Under the pieces are notes generated by a model. That model worked only from the letters and a program-made list of their open reading frames with translations, was not told the origin of the DNA and searched no databases. Of a stretch of DNA of 42,889 bases, positions 7,306-15,456 are shown one piece after another (position 1 is the stretch's first letter; each line of letters begins with the position of its first letter). Source of the DNA: Clostridiales bacterium (lineage in GTDB: Bacteria > Bacillota > Clostridia > Christensenellales > CAG-138); the NCBI GenBank assembly GCA_019416935.1, contig DXWI01000018.1:1-42889 (forward strand). The letters run 5' to 3'. The position numbers were made by a program, and so were the translations under genes.

Positions 7306-7950
7306 ATGCAAAAGGAGACGAATATGGGCGGCTGCGCCCGGCCATACGGTGGTCAGCCGCAGGGGGGACAGACGCATAGCAGCGTCTGGACACGATTCAT
7401 TCGCCGGATGCGCACCGACCGGCGCACGGAACTGTTGGTGTACGGCGGCGTCGCGCTGCTGGTTGTGGTGCTGTATCTGTTCGTTTCCCGTGCGGCGGAT
7501 GGCGTGACGGCTGCGGATGCGGATGGCGTGCAGGTTCTCTCCGCCGCCAATACGGCGGATACGGAGACGAGGCTTCAGGAGGTGCTCTCCTGCATCAGAG
7601 GTGCGGGACGGGTGGAGGTGATGATCACCTATGAGACCGGGCGGGAGATCGTTCCGGCCATGACAACAAGTGTCAACAGCAATGGGTCGGAGACGAGCGA
7701 CGGCGTCAAGAGCAGCAGCTCACAGCAGTCCACCGAGAGCACGCAGCCGGCGACCGTTTCCCAAAGCGGGTCCAATGCGCCGATTGTGCTCAAGGAGATC
7801 GAGCCGGTCGTACGCGGCGTCATTGTCGTTGCCGACGGCGCGGCGGATGTGACCGTGCGATTGGATCTGCAACGCGCGGTGCGGGCAGTGCTGGATATTC
7901 CGCTCTCGCATATCGAAGTGTTTGAACGAAGTGCACAGCCAACAAATTAA
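7306..7950 (+). CDS. spoIIIAG: Stage III sporulation protein AG
   Basis: SpoIIIAG forms the large ring of the SpoIIIA-SpoIIQ channel in the intermembrane space. The 214-residue product has a Gly/Gln-rich basic N-terminus, one transmembrane helix (about residues 43-62) and a secreted domain with RLQEVLSCIRGAGRVEVMITYETG (the ring-building motif region), a Ser/Thr/Gln-rich insertion (about 113-150), and the second half, IEPVVRGVIVVADGA. Two starts are possible: ATG at 7306 with GGAGG 5 bases upstream, and ATG at 7324 with AAGGAG 7 bases upstream. I give the first. It is followed after 12 bases by spoIIIAH. Confidence 0.9.
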   Translation: MQKETNMGGCARPYGGQPQGGQTHSSVWTRFIRRMRTDRRTELLVYGGVALLVVVLYLFVSRAADGVTAADADGVQVLSAANTADTETRLQEVLSCIRGAGRVEVMITYETGREIVPAMTTSVNSNGSETSDGVKSSSSQQSTESTQPATVSQSGSNAPIVLKEIEPVVRGVIVVADGAADVTVRLDLQRAVRAVLDIPLSHIEVFERSAQPTN

Positions 7951-7962
7951 GGAGGGGTAACG

Positions 7963-8496
7963 ATGAAACGGTGGAATGGGCTTCAGGTGAAGTGGAACAA
8001 AAAGGCTTGGACTCTGCTCGGTGTGGCGCTGCTGCTTTGCGGCGCAATCGTGGCGAACTTTGTGATCGGCAACCGCGCGGCGGACGAGGGAGAGCCGGTT
8101 TCCGCGCAGAACGGGGATCCGGACGCCGTATCGACCGGCGCAACGGGGACGAATAACTTTTTCGCCTCATTCCGTTTGGATCGGGACGATACGAGACAGA
8201 AGGAGATCGAATATCTGGATGCGGTTATCGAACAGGGCGCGGACCAGGAAACACTGGCCGACGCGCAACAGCAAAAGCTCGATATTGTGAACAATATGGA
8301 GAAGGAATTGACCGTAGAGAGCCTGCTCAAGGCAAAGGGGTTTGCGGATGCGGCGGTCACGCTGCACAGCGGAGCGGTCAATGTGATCCTATCGGCAGAA
8401 TCGCTCACCGAGGAACAGGTGGCGCAGGTTCTTGACATCGTTATGCGGGAGACCGGCGAACCGGCGGACAGCGTAAAGGTCACAACGGCACAGTGA
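7963..8496 (+). CDS. spoIIIAH: Stage III sporulation protein AH
   Basis: SpoIIIAH is the mother-cell partner of forespore SpoIIQ; the two meet across the intermembrane space. The 177-residue product has a basic N-terminus, a transmembrane helix at about residues 16-36, a variable linker, and a C-terminal YscJ/FliF-like domain starting around residue 65 with the family pattern DRDDTRQKEIEYLDAVI, followed by an AVTLHSGAVNVIL strand pair and the LTEEQVAQVLDIV helix. The start has AAGGAGGGG. It is the last gene of the operon; the next gene (asp23) has its own sigma-A promoter. Confidence 0.93.
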   Translation: MKRWNGLQVKWNKKAWTLLGVALLLCGAIVANFVIGNRAADEGEPVSAQNGDPDAVSTGATGTNNFFASFRLDRDDTRQKEIEYLDAVIEQGADQETLADAQQQKLDIVNNMEKELTVESLLKAKGFADAAVTLHSGAVNVILSAESLTEEQVAQVLDIVMRETGEPADSVKVTTAQ

Positions 8497-8519
8497 ACGC
8501 CAATCGGCGCGGTATTTGC

Positions 8520-8548
8520 TTTACATCATGCCAAAATACTGGTATAAT
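8520..8548 (+). promoter_or_regulatory. Sigma-A promoter of asp23
   Basis: TTTACA (8520-8525), 17-base spacer, and TATAAT (8543-8548) form a near-consensus vegetative promoter 30 bases before the asp23 start. It separates the vegetatively expressed asp23-nusB-xseA block from the sporulation operon upstream. Confidence 0.85.
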
Positions 8549-8577
8549 GGCGGCAAAGACTGAAGGAGGGTAACAGT

Positions 8578-9036
8578 ATGGCAGATACCGTAGAGACCAG
8601 CTTGGAGGTCAAGAGTGCCGACAGCGGCAAGATCATATTTGCAGATGATGTAATCGCAACGATCGCTGCGCTCGCAGCGGCGGACGTACAGGGCGTTGCA
8701 AGCATGAGCGGCGGCGTGGTCGAAGGGCTTACGGAAATGCTCGGCAAAAAGAATCTCACCAAGGGCGTAAAGGTAGAGGTTGGCACCGAGGAAGCCGCTG
8801 TGGATATCTCCGTGAACGTCCGCTACGGATTCGCTATTCAGGAGGTTTGCCAGAACCTGCAGAACGCGATCAAGAACGCGATCGAGACCATGACCGGTCT
8901 GCGCGTTGTCGAGGTCAATGTGTTTGTGCAGTCGGTGGTATTTGAAAAACCGGCGGAACCGGAACCGGAAAAGAAGGAAAAGAAAGAGAAACCCGTTAAA
9001 GAGGAAAAGGAACCGGAACCGCCGCGCGTGAAATAA
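8578..9036 (+). CDS. asp23: Asp23/Gls24 family envelope stress protein
   Basis: Asp23 proteins are abundant membrane-associated proteins that keep cell-envelope homeostasis and are held at the membrane by AmaP. The 152-residue product has the Asp23 core from about residue 10 to 122: GKIIFADDVIATIAALAA, DVQGVASMSGG, KGVKVEVG, AVDISVNVRYGFAIQEVCQNLQ, and the typical TGLRVVEVNVFVQ. The last 30 residues form a Lys/Glu/Pro-rich tail, probably disordered. Clostridial Asp23 homologues usually sit before amaP and nusB as here. The Shine-Dalgarno site is AAGGAGGG. Confidence 0.92.
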   Translation: MADTVETSLEVKSADSGKIIFADDVIATIAALAAADVQGVASMSGGVVEGLTEMLGKKNLTKGVKVEVGTEEAAVDISVNVRYGFAIQEVCQNLQNAIKNAIETMTGLRVVEVNVFVQSVVFEKPAEPEPEKKEKKEKPVKEEKEPEPPRVK

Positions 9037-9060
9037 TGCGGAATACAGCGGAACGGCTGC

Positions 9061-9085
9061 GGGGCGGGGTGTATTGCCTCGCCTC
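9061..9085 (+). terminator. Hairpin between asp23 and amaP, possible attenuator
   Basis: GGGGCGGGG (9061-9069) and CCTCGCCTC (9077-9085) can pair over 9 bp with two G-U pairs around a 7-base loop. Only AATTT follows, so it is a weak terminator at best; it may reduce amaP relative to asp23 or stabilise the asp23 mRNA end. Confidence 0.4.
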
Positions 9086-9122
9086 AATTTACGAAAGATG
9101 AGAGAGAAAGGAAACCATCCGC

Positions 9123-9692
9123 ATGAAACTCAGTGTTTTTGATCGCATTCTGTTGGCGATCCTGCTGATCTGCGTGATTCTGGTTGCGTTTGTGTTCTTC
9201 GGCATGGCCGCCGGTATCATCCCGCAGAATATGGCGACGGATTTTGTCGCGCTGTTCTACTATTGCTGGCAGAACGCGCTGATTCTCGCCGGCATCGGGC
9301 TGGTATTGCTGCTCGTTGCGCTCAAGCTCCTGTTCGCCGGTCGCCGCGCGAAGGCACCGGCGCAGCCGGCCACGGCGCTGATCCGGCAGAGCGAGATCGG
9401 CGGTTCGTTCATCACGCTTCCGGCGATCGACAGCATGGTACAGCGCCATTGCCGGGCGCAGAGCCGCGTGCGCGACTGCTTCACGACGATTCGCGTCGTG
9501 GAGGAGGGCGTTTCGATCGGCGTTCGCTTGTTCGTTCTTCCGGATACGGATGTGGTGAAGCTGACAGAGGCTTTGAAAAAGAGCCTGAAGGAATATCTCG
9601 AGGGGTTGACGGGCATTCGCGTGAACAGCGTGGATGTTCTGGTCGAGAGCATGTCGGCAACGCCGGCAGGCGGCGTCGCCCGCGTCGAGTAA
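9123..9692 (+). CDS. amaP: Alkaline shock response membrane anchor protein AmaP
   Basis: AmaP anchors Asp23 to the cytoplasmic membrane. The 189-residue protein has two transmembrane helices (about residues 9-30 and 52-70) and a cytoplasmic domain that itself resembles Asp23: GSFITLPAIDSMVQRHCR, VEEGVSIGVRLFVLPD, and LTGIRVNSVDVLVE near the C-terminus. It is preceded by a stem-loop and a purine-rich GAGAGAAAGGAAA site, and is followed after 10 bases by the DUF2273 gene, the usual trio. Confidence 0.85.
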   Translation: MKLSVFDRILLAILLICVILVAFVFFGMAAGIIPQNMATDFVALFYYCWQNALILAGIGLVLLLVALKLLFAGRRAKAPAQPATALIRQSEIGGSFITLPAIDSMVQRHCRAQSRVRDCFTTIRVVEEGVSIGVRLFVLPDTDVVKLTEALKKSLKEYLEGLTGIRVNSVDVLVESMSATPAGGVARVE

Positions 9693-9702
9693 GGGGCGAT
9701 TT

Positions 9703-9930
9703 ATGGAACAGCTCCGCACGTTTGTTGCCGCCCATAAATGGACGGTGTGCTGCACGGCTCTGGGCTTTTTGCTCGTGCTGCTTTTGCTGACGATCGGCTT
9801 TTGGCGCACGCTGCTAATCGCCGTCGTTGTCGGCTGCAGCTTTTGGCTCGGCTGGTTGCTGGATCGGAGCGGACCGGAGGGCGTCAAGGCGCTTGTCAAT
9901 AAACTGATGAACAAAGGAAACAATGCATGA
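9703..9930 (+). CDS. DUF2273 small membrane protein
   Basis: This 75-residue protein has two closely spaced hydrophobic helices (about residues 15-32 and 34-50) ending in the WLLDRSGPEGVKALVNKLM motif that recalls DUF2273 proteins. These are regularly found with asp23 and amaP and are thought to belong to the same membrane complex. AAGGGGCG precedes the ATG at 9703. It overlaps nusB by 4 bases (ATGA). Confidence 0.8.
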   Translation: MEQLRTFVAAHKWTVCCTALGFLLVLLLLTIGFWRTLLIAVVVGCSFWLGWLLDRSGPEGVKALVNKLMNKGNNA

Positions 9931-10352
9931 GCAGAACGATGGCCCGCGAGGTCGCAATGAAACTGGCATACTCCCGCCTGCTGGGCGGGGAGGATACGCC
10001 AAATGCTGTTTTGGAAAAATCCGGCATTCAGGAACCGTTTGACGCGGAGGATTCGGCGTTTGCCGAACAGATCGTCGCCGGTGTGGAAGCGCATGTGGAA
10101 GAATTGGACGCGCTGATTGCGTCGCACGCCATTGACTGGACGATCGACCGCATTGCGCGCGTGGACCTGTGCATTCTGCGCGTCGCGCTCTACGAGATGC
10201 TGTATCGAAGCGATGTGCCATCCGGCGCGGCGATCAACGAGGCCGTCGAGCTGGCAAAGCGCTTCTGCGGAGAAAAGTCCTATGCGTTTATCAACGGCAT
10301 TCTCGGCGTTGTGGCCAGAGAACTGGAAAAACCGGAAACCACGACGGAATGA
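9927..10352 (+). CDS. nusB: Transcription antitermination factor NusB
   Basis: NusB pairs with NusE (ribosomal protein S10) to load antitermination complexes on rRNA operons. The 141-residue all-helical protein starts MSRTMAREVAMKLAYS and carries the conserved segments WTIDRIARVDLCILRVALYEML (about 71-92) and AINEAVELAKRFCGEKSYAFINGILGVVA (about 101-129). Its length is normal. It overlaps both neighbours by 4 bases, so it is translationally coupled in the middle of the operon. Confidence 0.95.
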   Translation: MSRTMAREVAMKLAYSRLLGGEDTPNAVLEKSGIQEPFDAEDSAFAEQIVAGVEAHVEELDALIASHAIDWTIDRIARVDLCILRVALYEMLYRSDVPSGAAINEAVELAKRFCGEKSYAFINGILGVVARELEKPETTTE

Positions 10353-11335
10353 ACGGATATTATCTTGGTATTGACACAAGCTGCTATACCACGTCGATCG
10401 CTTGCGTGGAGGTGGATGCAGAGAAGCAGGGCATCGTTCTTGATGAGAGGACGGTGCTTTCTGTACCTCTGGGCGGCCGCGGGCTCAGGCAGAGCGACGC
10501 GCTTTTCCAACACAATCGGAATCTCCCGGCCCTGCTGGACCGACTTTTTGTATCGGTCGATCCGAAGCGGATTCTGGCCGTTGCGGTGAGCGCGGTGCCG
10601 ACGGCCGAGCCGGATTCGTACATGCCGGTTTTTCTTGCGGGTAAGCTCGCGGCAAAGGCAGTTGCGGGCGCGCTTTCCGTACCGCTTCTGGAAACGACGC
10701 ATCAGAGCGGGCATGTCCACGCGGCACTGTTCGGCCGGGAGACGCTTTTTGAGCGGGAACGGTTTCTGGCGGTTCATCTCTCCGGCGGCACGACGGATCT
10801 GCTCACGGTGCGCCCGAGCTCGATGGGAGGGCGACATTTTGAATTGGAGAAGCTGGGACAGGCCAATGATCTGCATGCGGGACAGTTTGTGGATCGCATC
10901 GGCGTGGCGCTGGGCCTGCCGTTCCCGTGCGGGCGGCATCTGGAGGCACTGGCCGTCGCGGCAACGGATCGTTCCATCCGCATTCCGTCCTCCGTCCGCG
11001 GATTGGATTGCTCGCTTTCCGGCGCGGAGACGCGCGCTTTACAGCTACTCAGGGACGGTGTGGCGCGCGAGAGCGTGGCGTTCGCCGTTTATGATTGCCT
11101 TTCGCGTACGCTTGCAAAGCTTTTGAGGCATGCGGCGGAGACCACCGGGTGCGGGGACGTTTTGCTCTCCGGTGGCGTGGCGTCAAGCCGGCTGCTTTCG
11201 GAGCTGCTCTCGGCGCGCGTGAACGGCGCTGTCCGGCTGTGGTTCAGCCGCAGTGAACTGTCGAGCGATAACGCGGTCGGCACGGCGCTTTTGGCCGCCG
11301 ATCGGGCCGCACAGGAGGGCACATGCCGGAGATGA
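10349..11335 (+). CDS. TsaD/Kae1-like (peptidase M22 family) protein
   Basis: This 328-residue protein has the ASKHA ATPase fold of TsaD (Gcp), the enzyme that makes threonylcarbamoyl-adenosine on tRNA. Visible features are the N-terminal phosphate loop LGIDTSCYTTSIA, the metal-binding histidines in THQSGHVHAA (His118, His122, matching the HxxxH of TsaD), an AVHLSGGTTDLL strand, LLSGGVASSRLL and the C-terminal SSDNAVGTALLA. It is diverged from true TsaD and lies between nusB and xseA, where many Clostridia keep such a paralogue. The ATG overlaps the nusB stop. It may be a TsaD paralogue with another role; whether a canonical tsaD exists elsewhere cannot be seen here. Confidence 0.75.
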   Translation: MNGYYLGIDTSCYTTSIACVEVDAEKQGIVLDERTVLSVPLGGRGLRQSDALFQHNRNLPALLDRLFVSVDPKRILAVAVSAVPTAEPDSYMPVFLAGKLAAKAVAGALSVPLLETTHQSGHVHAALFGRETLFERERFLAVHLSGGTTDLLTVRPSSMGGRHFELEKLGQANDLHAGQFVDRIGVALGLPFPCGRHLEALAVAATDRSIRIPSSVRGLDCSLSGAETRALQLLRDGVARESVAFAVYDCLSRTLAKLLRHAAETTGCGDVLLSGGVASSRLLSELLSARVNGAVRLWFSRSELSSDNAVGTALLAADRAAQEGTCRR

Positions 11336-12534
11336 TTTTTTCGGTTTCCGAGCTGAACGCCTATGTGGGCGGGCTCTTGAACGCCGATCCTCACCTGCAC
11401 AATTTGACCGTGCGCGGTGAGATCAGCGGCTTTAAGCGGCATAGCTCCGGACATCTCTATTTTTCCCTCAAGGATGAGCGTGCGCTCGTGCGCTGTGTGA
11501 TGTTCAAGGGACAGGCGCTGCAGCTCGGCTTTCGGCCGGAGGACGGTATGCAGGTCTGCATCAGCGGATATGCGGCACTGTATGCGCGCGACGGCAGTTT
11601 TCAGGTCTATGCGCAGACCATGGCGCGCGAGGGGGCCGGTGCGCTGTACGCACGGTTTCTGGCGCTCAAAGAGCAGCTTGAACGCGAGGGCTATTTCGAT
11701 GCGTCACATAAAAGGCCTATTCCCTTTTTGCCGCGCTGCGTGGGCGTTGTAACTTCGGGCACCGGCGCCGCGATTCAGGACGTTTTGCAGATCATCGGTC
11801 GCCGATTCCCAAACATGCCGATCTGCCTCTGCCCGGTCAAGGTGCAGGGTGAGGGCGCTGCCGGGGAGATCGCGGCCGGTATCCGCGCGATGAACCGTGC
11901 AGGAACGGCGGATGTTCTGATCGTCGGCCGCGGCGGCGGCAGCATCGAGGATCTGTGGGCGTTCAATGAGCCGGCGGTGGCCATGGCCATATGGGAGAGC
12001 GAACTCCCGGTCATCAGCGCCGTGGGGCACGAGACGGATTTTACGATCGCGGATTTTGTAGCGGATCTGCGCGCGCCGACGCCTTCGGCAGCAGCCGAGC
12101 TGGCGGTGCCATCGTATGCGGATTGCGAGGAAACCCTTGCGGTTTTGGGCGGACGGCTGCGACGCTCGCTGGACGCAGGGCTGCGCAGCCGACGCGACCG
12201 GCTGCATCTGCTGCAAAACAGTGCGGGCTTTCATATGGCGGCACAGCGGGTATCGGATGGCCGGTTTGGATTGGACGCCCTGGGCGAGCGCCTCTATCGC
12301 GGCGCGGAGCGGACGCTGCTGGAACAGCGCCAGCGGCTTGACCGCCTGCACGGCGCGCTGGCCGCGCTCAATCCGGACGCGGTGCTTCAGCGCGGCTACG
12401 CGATGATCTGCGATGAGACCGGACGCGTTCTTTCGAGCGTTTTCGATGTACGACCTCAGGAGCAGATCGCCGTCCGCCTGTCGGATGGCCGTTTGACCGC
12501 TACCGTGAATAACATTGAGAAAAAGGAGCCGTAA
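11323..12534 (+). CDS. xseA: Exodeoxyribonuclease VII large subunit
   Basis: XseA is the catalytic subunit of exonuclease VII, which degrades single-stranded DNA from both ends. The 403-residue protein has the N-terminal OB-fold (about 1-100, with VRGEISGFKRHSSGHLYFSLKD), then the catalytic domain with VGVVTSGTGAAIQDVL, LIVGRGGGSIEDLWAFN (about 204-220) and VGHETDFTIADFVADLRAPTPSAAAE, and a coiled C-terminal region. It overlaps the upstream gene by 13 bases and is 2 bases from xseB. Confidence 0.96.
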   Translation: MPEMIFSVSELNAYVGGLLNADPHLHNLTVRGEISGFKRHSSGHLYFSLKDERALVRCVMFKGQALQLGFRPEDGMQVCISGYAALYARDGSFQVYAQTMAREGAGALYARFLALKEQLEREGYFDASHKRPIPFLPRCVGVVTSGTGAAIQDVLQIIGRRFPNMPICLCPVKVQGEGAAGEIAAGIRAMNRAGTADVLIVGRGGGSIEDLWAFNEPAVAMAIWESELPVISAVGHETDFTIADFVADLRAPTPSAAAELAVPSYADCEETLAVLGGRLRRSLDAGLRSRRDRLHLLQNSAGFHMAAQRVSDGRFGLDALGERLYRGAERTLLEQRQRLDRLHGALAALNPDAVLQRGYAMICDETGRVLSSVFDVRPQEQIAVRLSDGRLTATVNNIEKKEP

Positions 12535-12536
12535 CT

Positions 12537-12734
12537 ATGGAACAGGAGCAAACCTATGAACAGGCCGTGGCGCGCCTGGAGCAGATCGTAAAGCTGCTCG
12601 AGTCGGGCGAGGGCAGTCTTGAGGAGATGATCGGTCTCTATCAGGAGGGAATGCGCCTGCACGACCGCTGTGCACAAATGCTGGATGGTTTTGAAAAGAA
12701 GCTGACCACGCTGCGCGCGGAAAAGGAGGGGTAA
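12537..12734 (+). CDS. xseB: Exodeoxyribonuclease VII small subunit
   Basis: XseB binds XseA in a multi-subunit filament-like complex. The 65-residue protein shows the family pattern: YEQAVARLEQIVKLLESGEGSLEEMIGLYQEG, then the two-helix continuation with CAQMLDGFEKK. Its length is normal. It starts 2 bases after xseA, and the following ispA gene begins 3 bases after its stop. Confidence 0.95.
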   Translation: MEQEQTYEQAVARLEQIVKLLESGEGSLEEMIGLYQEGMRLHDRCAQMLDGFEKKLTTLRAEKEG

Positions 12735-12737
12735 GCA

Positions 12738-13589
12738 TTGCAGTATCAGGAGCAGATGGCATACTATGCGGCCATGACCGAAAGCATGCTGGGCGTACTG
12801 CTGGGTCAGGCGGATGCGCCGACGGTGCTGTACGACAGCATGGCGTACAGCCTGATGAACGGCGGCAAACGCCTGCGCCCGGTACTCTGTCTTTCCTGCT
12901 GCGAGCTGCTCGGCGGCGCGCCTGCGGATGCGATCAAGGCGGCCTGCGCCATGGAGATGATCCATACCTATTCGCTGATCCATGACGATCTTCCGGCCAT
13001 GGATAACGATGATATGCGCCGGGGACGGCCGAGCTCGCACAAGGTCTTCGGTGAAGGAAACGCAATCCTTGCGGGGGACGGCCTGCTGTCGCTCGCCTTT
13101 CATGTGATTTCGCAGACGGGCAGCGCAAAGGTCATGCAGGTGGTTGCGCGCGGCGCGCTCGACATGGTTTCCGGCCAGAGCATCGATATCAACAGCGAGT
13201 GCGATGCGGAGGGCCTGTTCGCCATGCACGAAAAAAAAACCGGCGCGCTCATCCGCGCTTCCGTGCTCGCCGGCGCCTATTTGTCCGGGAGCGCGGAGGT
13301 GGGCCGCAATCTGGCTGCGCTCCATTCTTTTGCGGAGAAATTCGGCCTGCTCTTCCAGATCACCGATGATATTCTGGACGTTGTGGGCGACCCGGCGCAG
13401 CTCGGCAAGAGCGTCGGGAAGGATGCGCGCGGGCAGAAGGCGACGTTTGTCACGCTCTATGGACTGGAACCGGCGCGGGAGGAGGCGGCCATCGCCGCCC
13501 GCTCGGCCATGGATGCGCTCGAACAGATCGATGCGGACAGCGCCTTTTTGTGCGAGCTCGTCCGGCAGACGCTGACCAGAAGCCGCTGA
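12738..13589 (+). CDS. ispA: Polyprenyl synthase family protein, farnesyl diphosphate synthase
   Basis: The enzyme condenses isopentenyl diphosphate with dimethylallyl/geranyl diphosphate to farnesyl diphosphate in the cytoplasm. The 283-residue protein has GGKRLRP (residues 42-48), the first Asp-rich motif DDLPAMD (83-89) followed by DDMRRGRP, and the second Asp-rich motif DDILD (about 213-217). The spacing of the first motif (DDxxxxD) is that of bacterial FPP synthases. The start is TTG at 12738, well supported by AAGGAGGGG, and no ATG is suitably placed. The neighbour dxs supplies precursors in the same isoprenoid pathway. Confidence 0.93.
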   Translation: MQYQEQMAYYAAMTESMLGVLLGQADAPTVLYDSMAYSLMNGGKRLRPVLCLSCCELLGGAPADAIKAACAMEMIHTYSLIHDDLPAMDNDDMRRGRPSSHKVFGEGNAILAGDGLLSLAFHVISQTGSAKVMQVVARGALDMVSGQSIDINSECDAEGLFAMHEKKTGALIRASVLAGAYLSGSAEVGRNLAALHSFAEKFGLLFQITDDILDVVGDPAQLGKSVGKDARGQKATFVTLYGLEPAREEAAIAARSAMDALEQIDADSAFLCELVRQTLTRSR

Positions 13590-13594
13590 GCGCC

Positions 13595-13624
13595 TTGCGC
13601 ATACCTTAGCCGCTGTGGTATACT
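13595..13624 (+). promoter_or_regulatory. Candidate sigma-A promoter of dxs
   Basis: TTGCGC (13595-13600), 18-base spacer, and TATACT (13619-13624) lie 20 bases before the dxs ATG, in the only sizeable gap between ispA and dxs. Confidence 0.6.
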
Positions 13625-13644
13625 GAAGCAGAGTTGGAATCGAC

Positions 13645-15456
13645 ATGAAACAGGAATATCCGCTGCTGGAAAGCATCAACAGCATAGAGGATTTTTTGCA
13701 GCTGCCCGACAGTGCTTTGGATGCGCTGGCGGGCGAGTTGCGTATGCGGATGATCGACGTTGTGCAGAAAAACGGCGGACATCTCGCGTCGAGCCTCGGC
13801 GCAGTGGAGCTTATCATCGCCATGCACCGCGTGTTCAGCCTGCCGGAGGATCGGCTGGTGTTCGACGTGGGGCATCAGGCGTATGCGCATAAGCTGATAA
13901 CCGGACGCAACGCCCGCTTTGATACGCTGCGGCAGGCAAACGGCATCAGCGGTTTTCCCAAACGAGCGGAGAGCCGGAGCGACGCGTTCGATACCGGACA
14001 TGCCAGCACCTCCATTTCGGCTGCGCTCGGCATGGCGCGCGCCAAACAACTGAAAAACGAAGCGGGTACGGCGGTCGCGCTCATCGGCGACGGGGCGCTC
14101 ACCGGCGGCATGGCGCTCGAAGCGCTCAACGACGCCGGCGAATGCGAAGCGCCGCTCGTCGTGATTTTGAATGACAACGACATGGCCATTGCGGAAAGCG
14201 TTGGTTCTCTGCGCCGGTCGCTGACCAATATGCGCACCAGTCAGGGCTATCTGACGTTCAAACGCCGCCTGGCGAGCCTGCTCGATTCCGGACCGGTCGG
14301 CCGCTGGCTGTCGCGTCACATGCAGAGCTGTAAAAACAGAATCAAGAGCTTTCTGCTGCCGCACATGCTGTTTGAGGAGATGGGCTTCACCTATCTCGGC
14401 CCGATCGACGGCCACAACATTTCCGAGCTGACGCGCGTGCTGCGCCGGGCGCGCAAGCTTCAGGGTCCGGTGCTCGTGCATGCTGTAACCCGCAAGGGAT
14501 ATGGCTATGCGCCGGCGGAGCAGGACCCGGAGAAGTTCCACGGCGTTTCGCCGGCAGCGCATGGCGACGCCGGGCGAAAGAGCAATTCCGATGTGTTCGG
14601 TGCGGCGATGCTGGACCTTGCGGAGCACGACGCAAGCGTTGTTGCCATAACCGCGGCCATGCCGCGCGGAACGGGACTATCCGGCTTTGCGGCGCGCTTT
14701 CCGGAGCGCTTTTTCGATGTCGGCATTGCCGAACAGCATGCCGTTACCATGGCCGCCGGCATGGCGGCAGGCGGTATGCGGCCGGTGGTTGCGATCTATT
14801 CCTCCTTCCTGCAGCGCGGGTACGACCAGCTCTTGCACGATGTCTGCCTGCAGCGGCTGCCCGTTGTCTGCGCACTCGACCGCGCCGGTCTGGTGGGGGA
14901 GGACGGGGAGACGCATCAGGGTGTGTACGATATTGCGTATTTGTCCGCAATGCCGGGCATGGCGATCTATTCCCCGGCCACCCAGCAGGAACTCGTGTGC
15001 ATGCTGCAAATGGCCGTGGAACGCGGCGAACCGGCGGCCATCCGGTATAACCGCGGCAGCTTGATGCAGGCGCTTACGACAGAGCCGGTTGTATTCGGCC
15101 GCTGGGAGACGATTCTGCCGGTTGCCGACGTCACCGTGGTCGCAACCGGCTGTATGGTGGAACTGGCGCTGCCGGTGGCCCGCGAAACGGGCGCAGGGCT
15201 CATCAACGCCCGCTTTTTGCATACGCTCGATGAAGAAGTGCTTTGCCTCCTCCGCACGCGGACAAAGCGGGTCATCACCATGGAGGACGGCGTCGTGTGC
15301 TTTGGCAAACGGATGAAGGCTGCGCTGTCGCCGGTAGCGGTGACGGCGATGGGCGTGCCCAACGAGCCGGTTGAGCAGGGAACCATCGCCGAACAGCGTG
15401 CACGCTGCGGATTGACGGCGGACGCTTTGAAGAGGGCCATTCTGGAGGAAGTATGA
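13645..15456 (+). CDS. dxs: 1-deoxy-D-xylulose-5-phosphate synthase
   Basis: Dxs is the thiamine-diphosphate enzyme that joins pyruvate and glyceraldehyde 3-phosphate, the first step of the methylerythritol phosphate pathway. The 603-residue protein has the transketolase layout: ThDP binding with IGDGALTGGMALEALN and later NDNDMAI (about 146-175), a pyrimidine-domain FDVGIAEQHAVTMAAGMA (about 357-374), and DRAGLVGEDGETHQG (about 412-426). It is somewhat shorter than the usual 620-640. The Shine-Dalgarno site is weak (TTGGA). It overlaps tlyA by 4 bases. Confidence 0.97.
   Translation: MKQEYPLLESINSIEDFLQLPDSALDALAGELRMRMIDVVQKNGGHLASSLGAVELIIAMHRVFSLPEDRLVFDVGHQAYAHKLITGRNARFDTLRQANGISGFPKRAESRSDAFDTGHASTSISAALGMARAKQLKNEAGTAVALIGDGALTGGMALEALNDAGECEAPLVVILNDNDMAIAESVGSLRRSLTNMRTSQGYLTFKRRLASLLDSGPVGRWLSRHMQSCKNRIKSFLLPHMLFEEMGFTYLGPIDGHNISELTRVLRRARKLQGPVLVHAVTRKGYGYAPAEQDPEKFHGVSPAAHGDAGRKSNSDVFGAAMLDLAEHDASVVAITAAMPRGTGLSGFAARFPERFFDVGIAEQHAVTMAAGMAAGGMRPVVAIYSSFLQRGYDQLLHDVCLQRLPVVCALDRAGLVGEDGETHQGVYDIAYLSAMPGMAIYSPATQQELVCMLQMAVERGEPAAIRYNRGSLMQALTTEPVVFGRWETILPVADVTVVATGCMVELALPVARETGAGLINARFLHTLDEEVLCLLRTRTKRVITMEDGVVCFGKRMKAALSPVAVTAMGVPNEPVEQGTIAEQRARCGLTADALKRAILEEV

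Noticed and set aside
9084..10379. A 431-codon open frame antisense to amaP, DUF2273 and nusB
   Set aside because: The three plus-strand genes are clear family members with Shine-Dalgarno sites; the antisense frame has neither.
12456..13823. A 455-codon antisense frame over xseB and ispA
   Set aside because: It shadows two clear genes and has no recognisable protein features.
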